This document shows, one piece after another, positions 8,748 through 19,046 of a stretch of DNA of 64,000 nt. The notes beneath the pieces are model-generated. The model had not been told where the DNA came from and made no database searches. It saw only the letters and a program-made list of their open reading frames with translations. Origin of the DNA: Rhizobium sp. J15 (GTDB lineage Bacteria; Pseudomonadota; Alphaproteobacteria; Rhizobiales; Rhizobiaceae); contig NZ_NWSX01000021.1 of NCBI RefSeq assembly GCF_002531825.1, positions 1 through 64,000 on the forward strand. The letters run 5' to 3'. Both the position numbers and the translations under genes were made by a program. Numbering within the stretch: position 1 is the first letter of the stretch; every line of letters starts with the position of its first letter.

Positions 8748-9638
8748 ATGATCTCCGCCAACGACCTTTCCCCCGCCGAGCTCGCAGCGCTTCTGCATTT
8801 CCATGCGGATGCCGGCGTCGAGTGGCTGCTGGAGGAAGAGGCGATCGACCGTTTCGCCGAATTCGAGGCGATGAAGGCCGCGCGCCGTCCGGCGTCGGCG
8901 CAGCAGGAGCGTCCCGCGGCCGGGGAGCGGTCAAACGTCGGAGAACGTCAGACATCGCCGCGCCCGACTGCCGCAGTCCGTCCGGCCCCGGTCTCTGGCC
9001 CGCAACCGGCGATCCCGGATGGCGAGGCGGTGCAGCAGGCGCGTTTCGTTGCCGAAAGCGCGCGCTCGCTCAGTGAACTCAAGACCGCGCTCGAAGGCTT
9101 CAACGGCTGCAATCTCAAACATAGCGCCCGTTCGACCATCTTTGCCGATGGCGATGCCGAAAGCGGCATCATGGTGATCGGTTCGGCGCCGAGCGCCGAA
9201 GACGATCGCGAGGGCACGCCTTTCTCGGGAAAATCCGGCCAATTGTTCGACAAGATGCTGGCGGCGATCGGGCTCAGCCGCTCGAGCGTTTTGCTGACCC
9301 AAGTCATTCCCTGGCGCCCGCCGGGCAACCGCGCGGCCTCGGCAGCCGAAATGGACATTTGCCGCCCCTTCATCGAGCGGCAGATCGCGCTGGCCGAACC
9401 CCAGGTCATCCTGCTGCTCGGCAATTTTTCGGCGCGCTTCTTCTTCGGGGAAAACGATACTATCCACGGGTTGCGCGGCCGCTGGAAGGAAATTGCGGTC
9501 GCCGACCGCGTCATTCCCACGATCGCCAGCCTGCATCCTCAGGATCTGTTGACCGCGCCCGTCAACAAAAGGCTCGCCTGGAACGACCTGCTGGCTTTTC
9601 AAGCAAAACTTAAGTCCCTCCCCCTGCTTAGAAATTAG
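8748..9638 (+). CDS. Uracil-DNA glycosylase superfamily, family 4-like
   Basis: A 296-residue protein whose C-terminal two thirds match the family 4 uracil-DNA glycosylase fold; the first 100 residues are an Ala/Pro-rich extension. Recognisable blocks are MVIGSAPSAEDDREGTPFSG, WRPPGNR, and the HP motif SLHPQDLL near the end. In the family, four cysteines hold a 4Fe-4S cluster; here only two are seen (GCNLKH and ICRPF), the first position is Phe or Asn and the KCRPP cysteine is Trp. Motif A GE(G/A)PG is GSAPS. Repair activity on uracil is therefore uncertain. It stands alone between the Hsp70 gene and small ORFs. Confidence 0.82.
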   Translation: MISANDLSPAELAALLHFHADAGVEWLLEEEAIDRFAEFEAMKAARRPASAQQERPAAGERSNVGERQTSPRPTAAVRPAPVSGPQPAIPDGEAVQQARFVAESARSLSELKTALEGFNGCNLKHSARSTIFADGDAESGIMVIGSAPSAEDDREGTPFSGKSGQLFDKMLAAIGLSRSSVLLTQVIPWRPPGNRAASAAEMDICRPFIERQIALAEPQVILLLGNFSARFFFGENDTIHGLRGRWKEIAVADRVIPTIASLHPQDLLTAPVNKRLAWNDLLAFQAKLKSLPLLRN

Positions 9639-9770
9639 CCGAAATTGAATAATTTATGAATCGATCCATGCGTTTTTCGCATGGCTGCATCGCGCCATGA
9701 CGCATTGCGGAATCTATGCTGCATTGCAATATAGGCCTGTGTCTTGGGAGGAATCACAGGAACCAAGGCC

Positions 9771-9962
9771 ATGAACAAGAGATTTCGTCCTATCCATTGC
9801 GGGTTTGAAACCCTTCGCCTAGCCAGCGATCCAGTTCGCTCCAGTCAGGGCTACAGCCGTCTCGGCTTTGCCACGAACGAACAGATGATTGCTCGCGGCA
9901 CCGGCATCAACAGCCGTACGGCGCGCCCGACCGCCATTTTCTCCGACTTCCAGCAATATTGA
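9771..9962 (+). CDS. Small hypothetical protein (63 residues)
   Basis: A short frame starting MNKRFRPIHCGFETLRLASD and rich in Arg, Ser and Thr. No membrane segment or known motif. Support for it being real: it ends two bases before a clean hairpin terminator, and an AAGG lies just before the ATG. A stronger GGGAGGA sits 20 bases upstream inside a possible CCTGTG/CACAGG hairpin, which would be too far for this ATG but could serve an upstream TTG. An sRNA with a fortuitous frame is the alternative. Confidence 0.45.
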   Translation: MNKRFRPIHCGFETLRLASDPVRSSQGYSRLGFATNEQMIARGTGINSRTARPTAIFSDFQQY

Positions 9963-9964
9963 GC

Positions 9965-9988
9965 GGCAGGCGTTTTCGCCTGCCTTTT
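9965..9988 (+). terminator. Intrinsic terminator after small ORF
   Basis: GGCAGGCG-TTTT-CGCCTGCC forms a perfect 8-base stem with a TTTT loop, followed by TTTT. It begins two bases after the stop of the 63-residue ORF and matches a Rho-independent terminator for that transcript. Confidence 0.75.
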
Positions 9989-10006
9989 ACCGGTAAGAGT
10001 AACAAG

Positions 10007-10150
10007 ATGACGATCCTGATATCGCTCCTGCGCAACATCGAGACTTTCGAGCATATCCGCGTCGCGGTTTGTGCAGCGCGGGAATATGAGCGCGAGCTTT
10101 CGGTCAAGCCGGCCGATGCCGGCGCAAGCGTCGCGGCCATCGTTCTCTGA
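10007..10150 (+). CDS. Small hypothetical protein (47 residues)
   Basis: A 47-residue frame, MTILISLLRNIETFEHIRVA at the N-terminus, then CAAREYERELSVKPADAG. It lies between the terminator of the previous small ORF and the convergent hypothetical gene. The upstream AAGAG is a weak ribosome site. The mixed amphipathic N-terminus with regular charged residues looks protein-like, but length alone cannot exclude chance. Confidence 0.35.
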   Translation: MTILISLLRNIETFEHIRVAVCAAREYERELSVKPADAGASVAAIVL

Positions 10151-10181
10151 TCAGACAGCCATCCCATCGATCTGGCTTACG

Positions 10182-11081
10182 CTAAGCCCTGGCATCGTGC
10201 GTTCCTGATATCGATTCCGGTTTCCCGAGCGATGCGGCAGCCCACTCGAAGGCTTCGTCGACATAGGCGAATTTGACCGCCTGCCAGGCGCGATATTGCT
10301 CGACGAAATCCCGCGATACCCAAAGATGCGTCTTGCGCGTTTCGTCGTGCCAGCCGAGGCAGCCGCGCTGCGCCGCCTTTGCCAGCAAGCGCTGCAGATG
10401 GGTGCGCGACATCATGAAATCGGCGGCGAGCGCGCGGGTTTCGACGCGGCCGACGGGGAACCTGTCGGGCTCGGCGTTTTCGATATCCATGCGGGACATG
10501 AGGTGGTCGACGACGAGGCCGCCGGCTTCCGTCCAGAGGAACAGCGCCACCTGCTCCGGCGGTTCGCGCCAGGCGGCATCTTCCAGGCAATGGCAGGCGA
10601 TACGCGGCTGGATGAGCCGCATCAGGGACGGATTTGCCTGGAAAATAGCGGCCCTTTCACCGCCATCGAGCAGGTCGAGCGCAGCGAGATTGGCGTGAAT
10701 CCAGGCAAACATCGCCTGATGGCTGACTTCGGCCGGTTCGAAATGGCGCGGCCGCCGCCGCTCGTCGCCAGGCGTGTGGGTGATGAAGCGGTAGGTATAG
10801 AGTTCTTCGATGAAGGCGAGCACGGTGTTTCGGCTCGCGACCTTGTATGCGGTGATGCGCCCCGTCAGCCGCACGGCGGTCAAGCCCGATGTCGGATCGC
10901 TCGGATCATATTCCAGGTTGAGGGCAAAGGCGGTCTGGGTCAGAAGCCAGCGCTGCTGGGAGGCGAGCAAGCGCGCCAGCCGCGGGCCGGCATCGAACAT
11001 GCCGCGCAACTGCCCGGCAAGAAAGCGGATGCTCATCAGAAAGGAAGGGTTCCCAACCAATTGCTCCGCCGTGAACGCCAT
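10182..11081 (-). CDS. Hypothetical protein with probable C-terminal winged helix
   Basis: A 299-residue predicted soluble protein I do not recognise. The N-terminus is MAFTAEQLVGNPSFLMSIRF; the middle contains ITHTPGDERRRPRH and a long helical stretch. Near residues 220-250 RALAADFMMSRTHLQRLLAK resembles a helix-turn-helix, suggesting DNA binding. The frame opens 78 bases further upstream, but GGAGGTGGAG nine bases before this ATG makes the shorter start far more likely. It stands alone, convergent with the 47-residue ORF, and 248 bases separate it from the DMT transporter gene. Function unknown; a transcription regulator is a reasonable guess. Confidence 0.75.
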   Translation of the reverse strand: MAFTAEQLVGNPSFLMSIRFLAGQLRGMFDAGPRLARLLASQQRWLLTQTAFALNLEYDPSDPTSGLTAVRLTGRITAYKVASRNTVLAFIEELYTYRFITHTPGDERRRPRHFEPAEVSHQAMFAWIHANLAALDLLDGGERAAIFQANPSLMRLIQPRIACHCLEDAAWREPPEQVALFLWTEAGGLVVDHLMSRMDIENAEPDRFPVGRVETRALAADFMMSRTHLQRLLAKAAQRGCLGWHDETRKTHLWVSRDFVEQYRAWQAVKFAYVDEAFEWAAASLGKPESISGTHDARA

Positions 11082-11329
11082 TATGCTTTTCTCCACCTCC
11101 GCTCGCAGGCCAGCGTTCGGAGCAGTGGTACCGAAAGCTTCTCCGGCATCAACGGCCATTCAGACATGCACAGCTTCGAATAAATGATATCCGCTCATGT
11201 TCAAAAATCATATTCTGCGGGCAAGCGGTATCACTAGAATTCACCAGTGTTTTCGTCCCTTGCGCGCGGCTTTCAAGCCATAGCAATCTCTGCGTTGAAA
11301 ATCTTCCATATCATAAGCTTACAGGCCGG

Positions 11330-12268
11330 TCAGGCTTGCGGCGTCGAGGCCTTGTGCGCCTCCCTTTGCTCGATGCCCAGCTGATGCTCGCGGTAGATGA
11401 TGAAGATGCCGGCGGCGATGATGATGGCTGTGCCGATCAGCATGGTGATGCTCGGCACGTCGCCGAAGACGAAATAGGCGACGATGCTGCCGAGCAGGAT
11501 CGAGGTATATTCGAACGGCGCGACGGTGGAGACATCGGCATGGCGATAGCTTTCCGTCAGCAGGATCTGCGCCACGCCGCCGCAAAAGCCGGCGACGATC
11601 AGATAAAGCGCCGACGGCCAAGGCAGGACGAGCCAGCCGAAAGGCAGGGAGGCGAGCGAAAAAACCGATGCGGTGAGCGAGAAATAAAGCACAATCGTCG
11701 CCGTCTTTTCCTCTTCGACGAGGCGGCGCACCTGGATCATCGCCATGCCGCCGAGAACGGCCGAGAGCAGTACCGCGAGCGCGCCGACAGCCTGTTCGGC
11801 CTCCATGCCGCCGTCACGAAACAGGGTAAGTTTCGGCCAGGAGACGATGGCGACGCCGACGATGCCGATCAGGACGGCGCTCCAGCGATAGACGCGCACG
11901 GTCTCGCCGAGAAAAACCGCGGCGAAGATGACGGCGACGAGCGGCAAGGCGTAACCGAGCGCGATCGCTTCCGGCAGCGGCAGATGCAGGAGACCGTAAA
12001 AGCCGAAAGCCATCGACAGGATGCCTATCGTGCCCCGCTTCAGATGGCCGATCGGATTGGCGGTATAGAAGGCGGCGCGCAGCTGCCCGATATAGGCAAG
12101 ATAGGCCATGATCGGAAAGAGCGCGAAAAAGGACCGGCAGAAGGTGACCTGACCCGGCGGAATGTCCGATCCGGCCAGCTTGATGAAGGTCTGCATGGCC
12201 AGGAAGACCACGACCGACGAGACTTTCAGCGCAATGCCTCTCATCGGGTTTCTGAGAACCGAGTGCAT
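11330..12268 (-). CDS. DMT superfamily transporter (EamA domains)
   Basis: A 312-residue inner-membrane protein with about ten hydrophobic segments arranged as two EamA repeats. It begins MHSVLRNPMRGIALKVSSVV, with a first transmembrane helix containing VVFLAMQTFIKLAG. The second repeat includes ALAVLLSAVLGGMAMIQVRR and ends with TMLIGTAIIIAAGIFIIYRE. Such proteins export or exchange amino acids, nucleosides or other metabolites; substrate cannot be inferred here. An AGGATC site precedes the ATG; an internal ATG eight codons later is possible. It is divergent from the soluble chemoreceptor gene and not in an obvious operon. Confidence 0.88.
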   Translation of the reverse strand: MHSVLRNPMRGIALKVSSVVVFLAMQTFIKLAGSDIPPGQVTFCRSFFALFPIMAYLAYIGQLRAAFYTANPIGHLKRGTIGILSMAFGFYGLLHLPLPEAIALGYALPLVAVIFAAVFLGETVRVYRWSAVLIGIVGVAIVSWPKLTLFRDGGMEAEQAVGALAVLLSAVLGGMAMIQVRRLVEEEKTATIVLYFSLTASVFSLASLPFGWLVLPWPSALYLIVAGFCGGVAQILLTESYRHADVSTVAPFEYTSILLGSIVAYFVFGDVPSITMLIGTAIIIAAGIFIIYREHQLGIEQREAHKASTPQA

Positions 12269-12601
12269 GATCCTGGCTCTTGATGCTGACTGGAACAGAA
12301 TGGGGAGACGCGTTCGACTCGGGAACGCAGCGGATGACGCCTTCCATCGTAACGAAAGAAAATCCTAATGGGCGAAAAAACCGCAGGCCACGAGGGAGAA
12401 TCTTAAAATTGCCTCCGGTGACAGGCTCGACTGCTCGTATCGCGTAAAATTTTCCTTCCCTTGAGCCATTCGCCCTAAAATGTTCACCACTCGACGCTGC
12501 TCATTAACCAATTGAAAACCATAGCCAAGCATCGTTTTTCCACGCTTATGTAGAAATTTTCTTCACCGCCAATCGATTGCCCGACCTTCCAGGATCATCT
12601 G
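12269..12601. other. Intergenic region between DMT transporter and chemoreceptor-like gene
   Basis: A 333-base stretch between divergent genes. I see no convincing small ORF, RNA gene or repeat. The right half is AT-richer and presumably carries the promoter for the chemoreceptor-like gene; TTAACCAATTG is present but lacks the second half of a CtrA box. Confidence 0.5.
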
Positions 12602-13708
12602 ATGAAGCCGCTCAGCGCAGAAACCATTGCCCAGTCGCAGAACGCGACGCCGCGCTCCATGCGCATCGTCACCGACGGCATCAGCATCGATCTCGAGCGG
12701 TTCAGCGCCGACAACACCCATATCGTCAAGCAGATCAAACTGCTGGCGATCAACGCGCTGATCGAAGCGGCAAGAGCCGGCGAGACCGGAAAGGGCTTTG
12801 CGGTCGTTGCCAACGAAGTGCAGCGGCTGGCGCAGATCGCCACCGACATCACCGGCAGGTTCGAGAGCAACGTGCTCGGCCGCATCGGCCTCAGCCGCGC
12901 CATGGCCGATTCCCTGGTCGAGGAGATGGAGGGTGTTCGCCTCACCGATCTCGCCCAGACGCTGGTGCAGCTCATCGTCCGCAATCTCTTCGAGCGCACC
13001 GCCGACGTGCGCTGGTGGGCGACGGACCCGGCGCTCTGGCAGGCGCTGCAGGAGCCCGGCCGAGACACAGTTGCGTTTGCAGCAGAGCGTCTCGGCGCCA
13101 TTAACCGCTTTTACACCGTCTATCTCGATCTCGTGATGACCGACCTCTCGGGCAAGGTGATCGCATCGGCAAATCCCGATTTCCAGCGCAAGATCGCCGG
13201 GACGGGCCTTGGCGGCGATCCGTGGTTCCGCGCCGCATCGGCCTGCGCCTCCGGCGACGCCTATATCGTCGACGAGGTCAAATCCAGCCCGCTGCATAAC
13301 AACAGGCATGCGCTCGTCTATGCCACAGGCATCCGCGAAGGCGGCAAACTGAACGGAAAGCTGATCGGCACGCTCGGCGTTTATTTCGACTGGCAGAATC
13401 AGGGCCAGGCGATCGTCGAGAAGGAAGCCAATCTGCCGCCGCAGCTGGCGGAAAAGACCACCGTCATGCTGCTCGACGGCAAGAGCCGGGTGATCGCCAC
13501 CACCAATCCCGCCCTGCTCTTTTCCCATTTTGCGCTCGCCAATCCCTCGGGCCAGGCAAAAGGCAGCTACTATGACAATAACGGCTCCATCGTCGCCTTC
13601 GCGCGCACTCTCGGCTACGAGGATTACGACGGGCTCGGTTGGTACGGCGTGGTCGTGCAGCGGACGGAAAGCGACGCGGAGATCAAGGCGGCGCTCAATC
13701 TGAAATAG
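12602..13708 (+). CDS. Short soluble methyl-accepting chemotaxis-like protein with C-terminal Cache-like sensor
   Basis: A 368-residue protein with inverted chemoreceptor order. Residues about 45-75 hold the signalling-hairpin tip (INALIEAARAGETGKGFAVV), which contacts CheA and CheW. The rest, about residues 130-365, resembles a periplasmic-type double Cache sensor (VYLDLVMTDLSGKVIASANP; DGKSRVIATTNPALL), yet I find no signal peptide or transmembrane helix. The hairpin arms are very short, about 40 residues on each side, so ordinary trimer packing and methylation sites may be absent. It could be a cytoplasmic sensor or a regulator that titrates chemotaxis partners. CAGGATC precedes the ATG. 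No che gene is adjacent. A terminator follows. Confidence 0.8.
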   Translation: MKPLSAETIAQSQNATPRSMRIVTDGISIDLERFSADNTHIVKQIKLLAINALIEAARAGETGKGFAVVANEVQRLAQIATDITGRFESNVLGRIGLSRAMADSLVEEMEGVRLTDLAQTLVQLIVRNLFERTADVRWWATDPALWQALQEPGRDTVAFAAERLGAINRFYTVYLDLVMTDLSGKVIASANPDFQRKIAGTGLGGDPWFRAASACASGDAYIVDEVKSSPLHNNRHALVYATGIREGGKLNGKLIGTLGVYFDWQNQGQAIVEKEANLPPQLAEKTTVMLLDGKSRVIATTNPALLFSHFALANPSGQAKGSYYDNNGSIVAFARTLGYEDYDGLGWYGVVVQRTESDAEIKAALNLK

Positions 13709-13757
13709 CGGCCCTTCTTCCGGCCGCTGCCTTCATCAGCTCGAAATAAGATATTTT

Positions 13758-13790
13758 GCCCGCGAACTTCGTGTTCGCGGGCAATTTGCT
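13758..13790 (+). terminator. Strong hairpin terminator
   Basis: GCCCGCGAAC-TTCGT-GTTCGCGGGC forms a perfect 10-base stem, flanked by ATTTT on the left and AATTTGCTTT on the right. It lies 50 bases after the chemoreceptor-like gene and before pepN; the flanks are T-rich on both strands. Confidence 0.7.
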
Positions 13791-13895
13791 TTAACTTTAG
13801 TTCAGACTTTAATGTAATCATGCCCGGCAAATTTATGGCAGAGTGCGCCCGCCTCTGTATTCCGCAGTGTCCAATAACGGTCTTCAGGAAACACC

Positions 13896-16544
13896 ATGCG
13901 AACAGATACCGGCCAGGTCATTCATCTGGCAGATTACCGTCCCACCGACTTCGTGCTGGAACGCGTGGACCTGACTTTCGAACTCGACCCGACGGAGACG
14001 AAGGTCGAGGCACGTCTCATCTTTCACCGGCGCCCCGGCGCCGATCCCACCGCGCCGATCGTTCTCGACGGCGATGAGCTGACGCTGTCGGGGCTGCTGT
14101 TCGACCAGGTGGAGCTGGACCCTTCACGCTACGACGCGACACCGGAAAGCCTGACCGTGCGCGATCTGCCGGAAAGCGCCCCCTTCGAGCTGACGATCAC
14201 CACGATCATCAACCCCGAGGCCAATACGCAGCTGATGGGCCTCTACCGCACCGGCGGCATCTACTGCACGCAGTGCGAGGCGGAGGGCTTCCGCCGCATT
14301 ACCTATTTCCCTGACCGTCCCGATGTGCTTGCGCCGTTCACGGTCAACATCATCGCCGACAAGGACGCCAACCCGCTGCTCCTGTCGAACGGCAACTTCC
14401 TCGGCGGCGCCGGCTACGGCCCCGGCAAGCATTTCGCCGCCTGGTTCGATCCGCATCCGAAGCCGAGCTATCTTTTCGCCCTTGTCGCCGGCGATCTCGG
14501 CGTCGTCGAAGACACGTTCACGACCATGTCCGGCCGCGAGGTGGTTCTGAAGATCTATGTCGAGCACGGTAAGGAGCCGCGCGCGGCCTATGCCATGGAC
14601 GCGCTGAAACGCTCGATGAAGTGGGACGAAGAGCGGTTCGGGCGCGAATACGATCTCGACATCTTCATGATCGTCGCCGTCTCCGACTTCAACATGGGCG
14701 CAATGGAGAACAAGGGCCTCAATATCTTCAACGATAAATACGTCCTTGCCGATCCCGAGACCGCGACCGACGCCGACTATGCCAATATCGAGGCGATCAT
14801 CGCGCATGAATATTTCCACAACTGGACCGGCAACCGCATCACTTGCCGCGACTGGTTCCAGCTGTGCCTCAAGGAAGGCCTGACGGTTTACCGCGACCAC
14901 GAGTTCTCCTCCGACCAGCGCTCGCGTCCGGTCAAGCGCATCGCCGAGGTGCGGCATCTGAAATCGGAGCAGTTTCCCGAAGACAGCGGTCCGCTCGCCC
15001 ACCCGGTGCGGCCGACGAAGTACCGCGAAATCAACAATTTCTACACGACGACCGTCTACGAGAAGGGCAGCGAAGTCACGCGGATGATCGCGACGCTGCT
15101 CGGTAAGGATAGCTTCAAGAAGGGCATGGATCTCTATTTCGACCGTCACGACGGCCAGGCCGTGACGATCGAGGATTTCGTCAAATGCTTCGAGGATTCA
15201 AGCGGCCGCGACCTGAAACAATTCTCGCTCTGGTATCACCAGGCCGGCACCCCGCTCGTCACCGCATCGGGCAGCTATGATGCGGCCGCAGGCAGCTTCA
15301 CTCTGTCGCTCGAGCAGATGACGCCCGCCACCCCCGGCCAGGCGAGCAAGGAGCCGATGCATATTCCGCTGAGCCTTGCGTTCTTCGGCGAAAACGGCGG
15401 CAAGATCGAGCCGGCTTCCGTTGAGGGCGCCGAATATGCCGGGGACGTGCTGCACCTGACCGGCCGCACGCAGACGGTGGTGTTCCACGGCATCGGCTCA
15501 CGGCCGGTCGTTTCGATCAACCGCAGCTTCTCGGCGCCGATCAATCTCCATTTCGACCAGAGCCCGGCCGATCTGGCGCATCTCGCCCGCCATGAGACGG
15601 ATCATTTCGCCCGCTGGCAGGCCCTAACCGATCTGGCGCTGCCGAACCTCCTGAAGGCAGCCCGCGACGCCCGCGAGGGCAAGCCTGTCGTCTGCGAGGC
15701 GACCTTCGTCGAGACATTGATCGCGGCCGCCGCCGACGAGAGCCTCGAGCCTGCCTTCCGGGCCCAGGCGCTGGCGCTGCCGAGCGAATCCGACATCGCC
15801 CGCGAACTCGGCGGCAACAACGATCCCGACGCCATCCATGCCGGCCGGCAGGCGATCCTGAAACAGATCGCCGATGCCGGAAAGGACGTCTTTGCCGCAC
15901 TCCATACAGCGACGACGGCATCCGGCGGCTTCAGCCCGGACGCCAAGAGCGCCGGCCTGCGCGCCCTTCGCAACAGCGCGCTGACCTACCTCTCCTATGC
16001 AGAACAGACGCCAGCCCGCGCCAAGGCCGCTTTCGATGCGGCCGACAACATGACCGATCTCAGCCATGCGCTGACGATCCTCGCCCATCGTTTCCCCGAC
16101 AGCGCGGAGACGAACGAGGCGCTGGCCGCTTTCCGTGAGCGTTTTGCGGAGAATGCGCTCGTCATCGACAAATGGTTTGCGATCCAGGCCGGGATTCCGG
16201 GTGCGAAAACCCTGGAGCGGGTCCGCGCCCTCATGGACAATCCGCTTTTCAAGCGGACCAACCCAAATCGGATGCGTTCGCTGGTCGGCACCTTCGCCTT
16301 TGCCAATCCGACCGGTTTCGGCCGTGCCGACGGCGAAGGCTACCGTTTCCTGGCCGGCCAGATTCTCGATATCGACGGGCGCAACCCGCAGCTTGCCGCA
16401 CGCATTCTCACCTCGATGCGCTCCTGGCGCGCGCTGGAACCGGTGCGCGCCGATCATGCGCGCGCCGCACTCGCCGAGATCGAGCGGGCTCCTGCCCTTT
16501 CGACCGACGTGCGTGATATCGTCGAACGCACGCTTAAAGGGTAA
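13896..16544 (+). CDS. pepN: Aminopeptidase N (M1 zinc metallopeptidase)
   Basis: An 882-residue cytoplasmic aminopeptidase that removes N-terminal residues from peptides, the usual length for bacterial PepN. The substrate-binding GAMENKG motif is at about residues 268-274 and the zinc site HEYFHNWTGNRITCRDWFQL at about 305-325, with the downstream zinc-ligand Glu in LKEGLTVYRD. A C-terminal helical domain completes the protein. The start has AGGAA six bases upstream. The gene is preceded by the terminator of the chemoreceptor-like gene and followed by a GC-rich hairpin (CCAGCCGC/GCGGCTGG) without a T-run, then the methylation-site-rich promoter of the PleC-like kinase. Confidence 0.96.
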   Translation: MRTDTGQVIHLADYRPTDFVLERVDLTFELDPTETKVEARLIFHRRPGADPTAPIVLDGDELTLSGLLFDQVELDPSRYDATPESLTVRDLPESAPFELTITTIINPEANTQLMGLYRTGGIYCTQCEAEGFRRITYFPDRPDVLAPFTVNIIADKDANPLLLSNGNFLGGAGYGPGKHFAAWFDPHPKPSYLFALVAGDLGVVEDTFTTMSGREVVLKIYVEHGKEPRAAYAMDALKRSMKWDEERFGREYDLDIFMIVAVSDFNMGAMENKGLNIFNDKYVLADPETATDADYANIEAIIAHEYFHNWTGNRITCRDWFQLCLKEGLTVYRDHEFSSDQRSRPVKRIAEVRHLKSEQFPEDSGPLAHPVRPTKYREINNFYTTTVYEKGSEVTRMIATLLGKDSFKKGMDLYFDRHDGQAVTIEDFVKCFEDSSGRDLKQFSLWYHQAGTPLVTASGSYDAAAGSFTLSLEQMTPATPGQASKEPMHIPLSLAFFGENGGKIEPASVEGAEYAGDVLHLTGRTQTVVFHGIGSRPVVSINRSFSAPINLHFDQSPADLAHLARHETDHFARWQALTDLALPNLLKAARDAREGKPVVCEATFVETLIAAAADESLEPAFRAQALALPSESDIARELGGNNDPDAIHAGRQAILKQIADAGKDVFAALHTATTASGGFSPDAKSAGLRALRNSALTYLSYAEQTPARAKAAFDAADNMTDLSHALTILAHRFPDSAETNEALAAFRERFAENALVIDKWFAIQAGIPGAKTLERVRALMDNPLFKRTNPNRMRSLVGTFAFANPTGFGRADGEGYRFLAGQILDIDGRNPQLAARILTSMRSWRALEPVRADHARAALAEIERAPALSTDVRDIVERTLKG

Positions 16545-16593
16545 TTTCATTCGGCCAGCCGCAATGCCCAAATGCGGCGGCTGGTCGACCAGT

Positions 16594-16714
16594 GATTCGA
16601 ATCACGCGAAAAACACGAAAATATAAATAGTTAACGGATTTTTACCTTTGCCTCTGGACAAGGCGAATCACCCATGATTCTCTAGGTCAGGTTCGAGCGA
16701 GCGGCGCGCGAATC
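16594..16714 (+). promoter_or_regulatory. Promoter region with five GANTC (CcrM) sites and a CtrA-like box
   Basis: Five GANTC sequences fall in 121 bases upstream of the PleC-like kinase: GATTC at 16594, GAATC at 16599, GAATC at 16665, GATTC at 16676 and GAATC at 16710. The first two form a perfect palindrome GTGATTC-GAATCAC. Between them, TTAACGGATTTTTAC at 16631-16645 matches TTAA-N7-TTAC, one base from the CtrA consensus TTAA-N7-TTAA. GGACAAGGCGAA is directly repeated at 16656 and 16722. GANTC is the CcrM methylation target in Alphaproteobacteria. A cell-cycle-timed promoter is inferred. Confidence 0.6.
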
Positions 16715-16736
16715 ACATGAGGGACAAGGCGAAGAG

Positions 16737-19042
<2,306 letters not shown>

Positions 19043-19046
<4 letters not shown>

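Noticed and set aside
7195..8955. A 586-codon open frame antisense to the Hsp70-like gene
   Set aside because: Forward frame carries all three Hsp70 phosphate and adenosine motifs; antisense frame is compositionally biased.
16555..16584. Terminator after pepN
   Set aside because: CCAGCCGC/GCGGCTGG stem has a 14-base loop and no T-run; left as a weak hairpin only.
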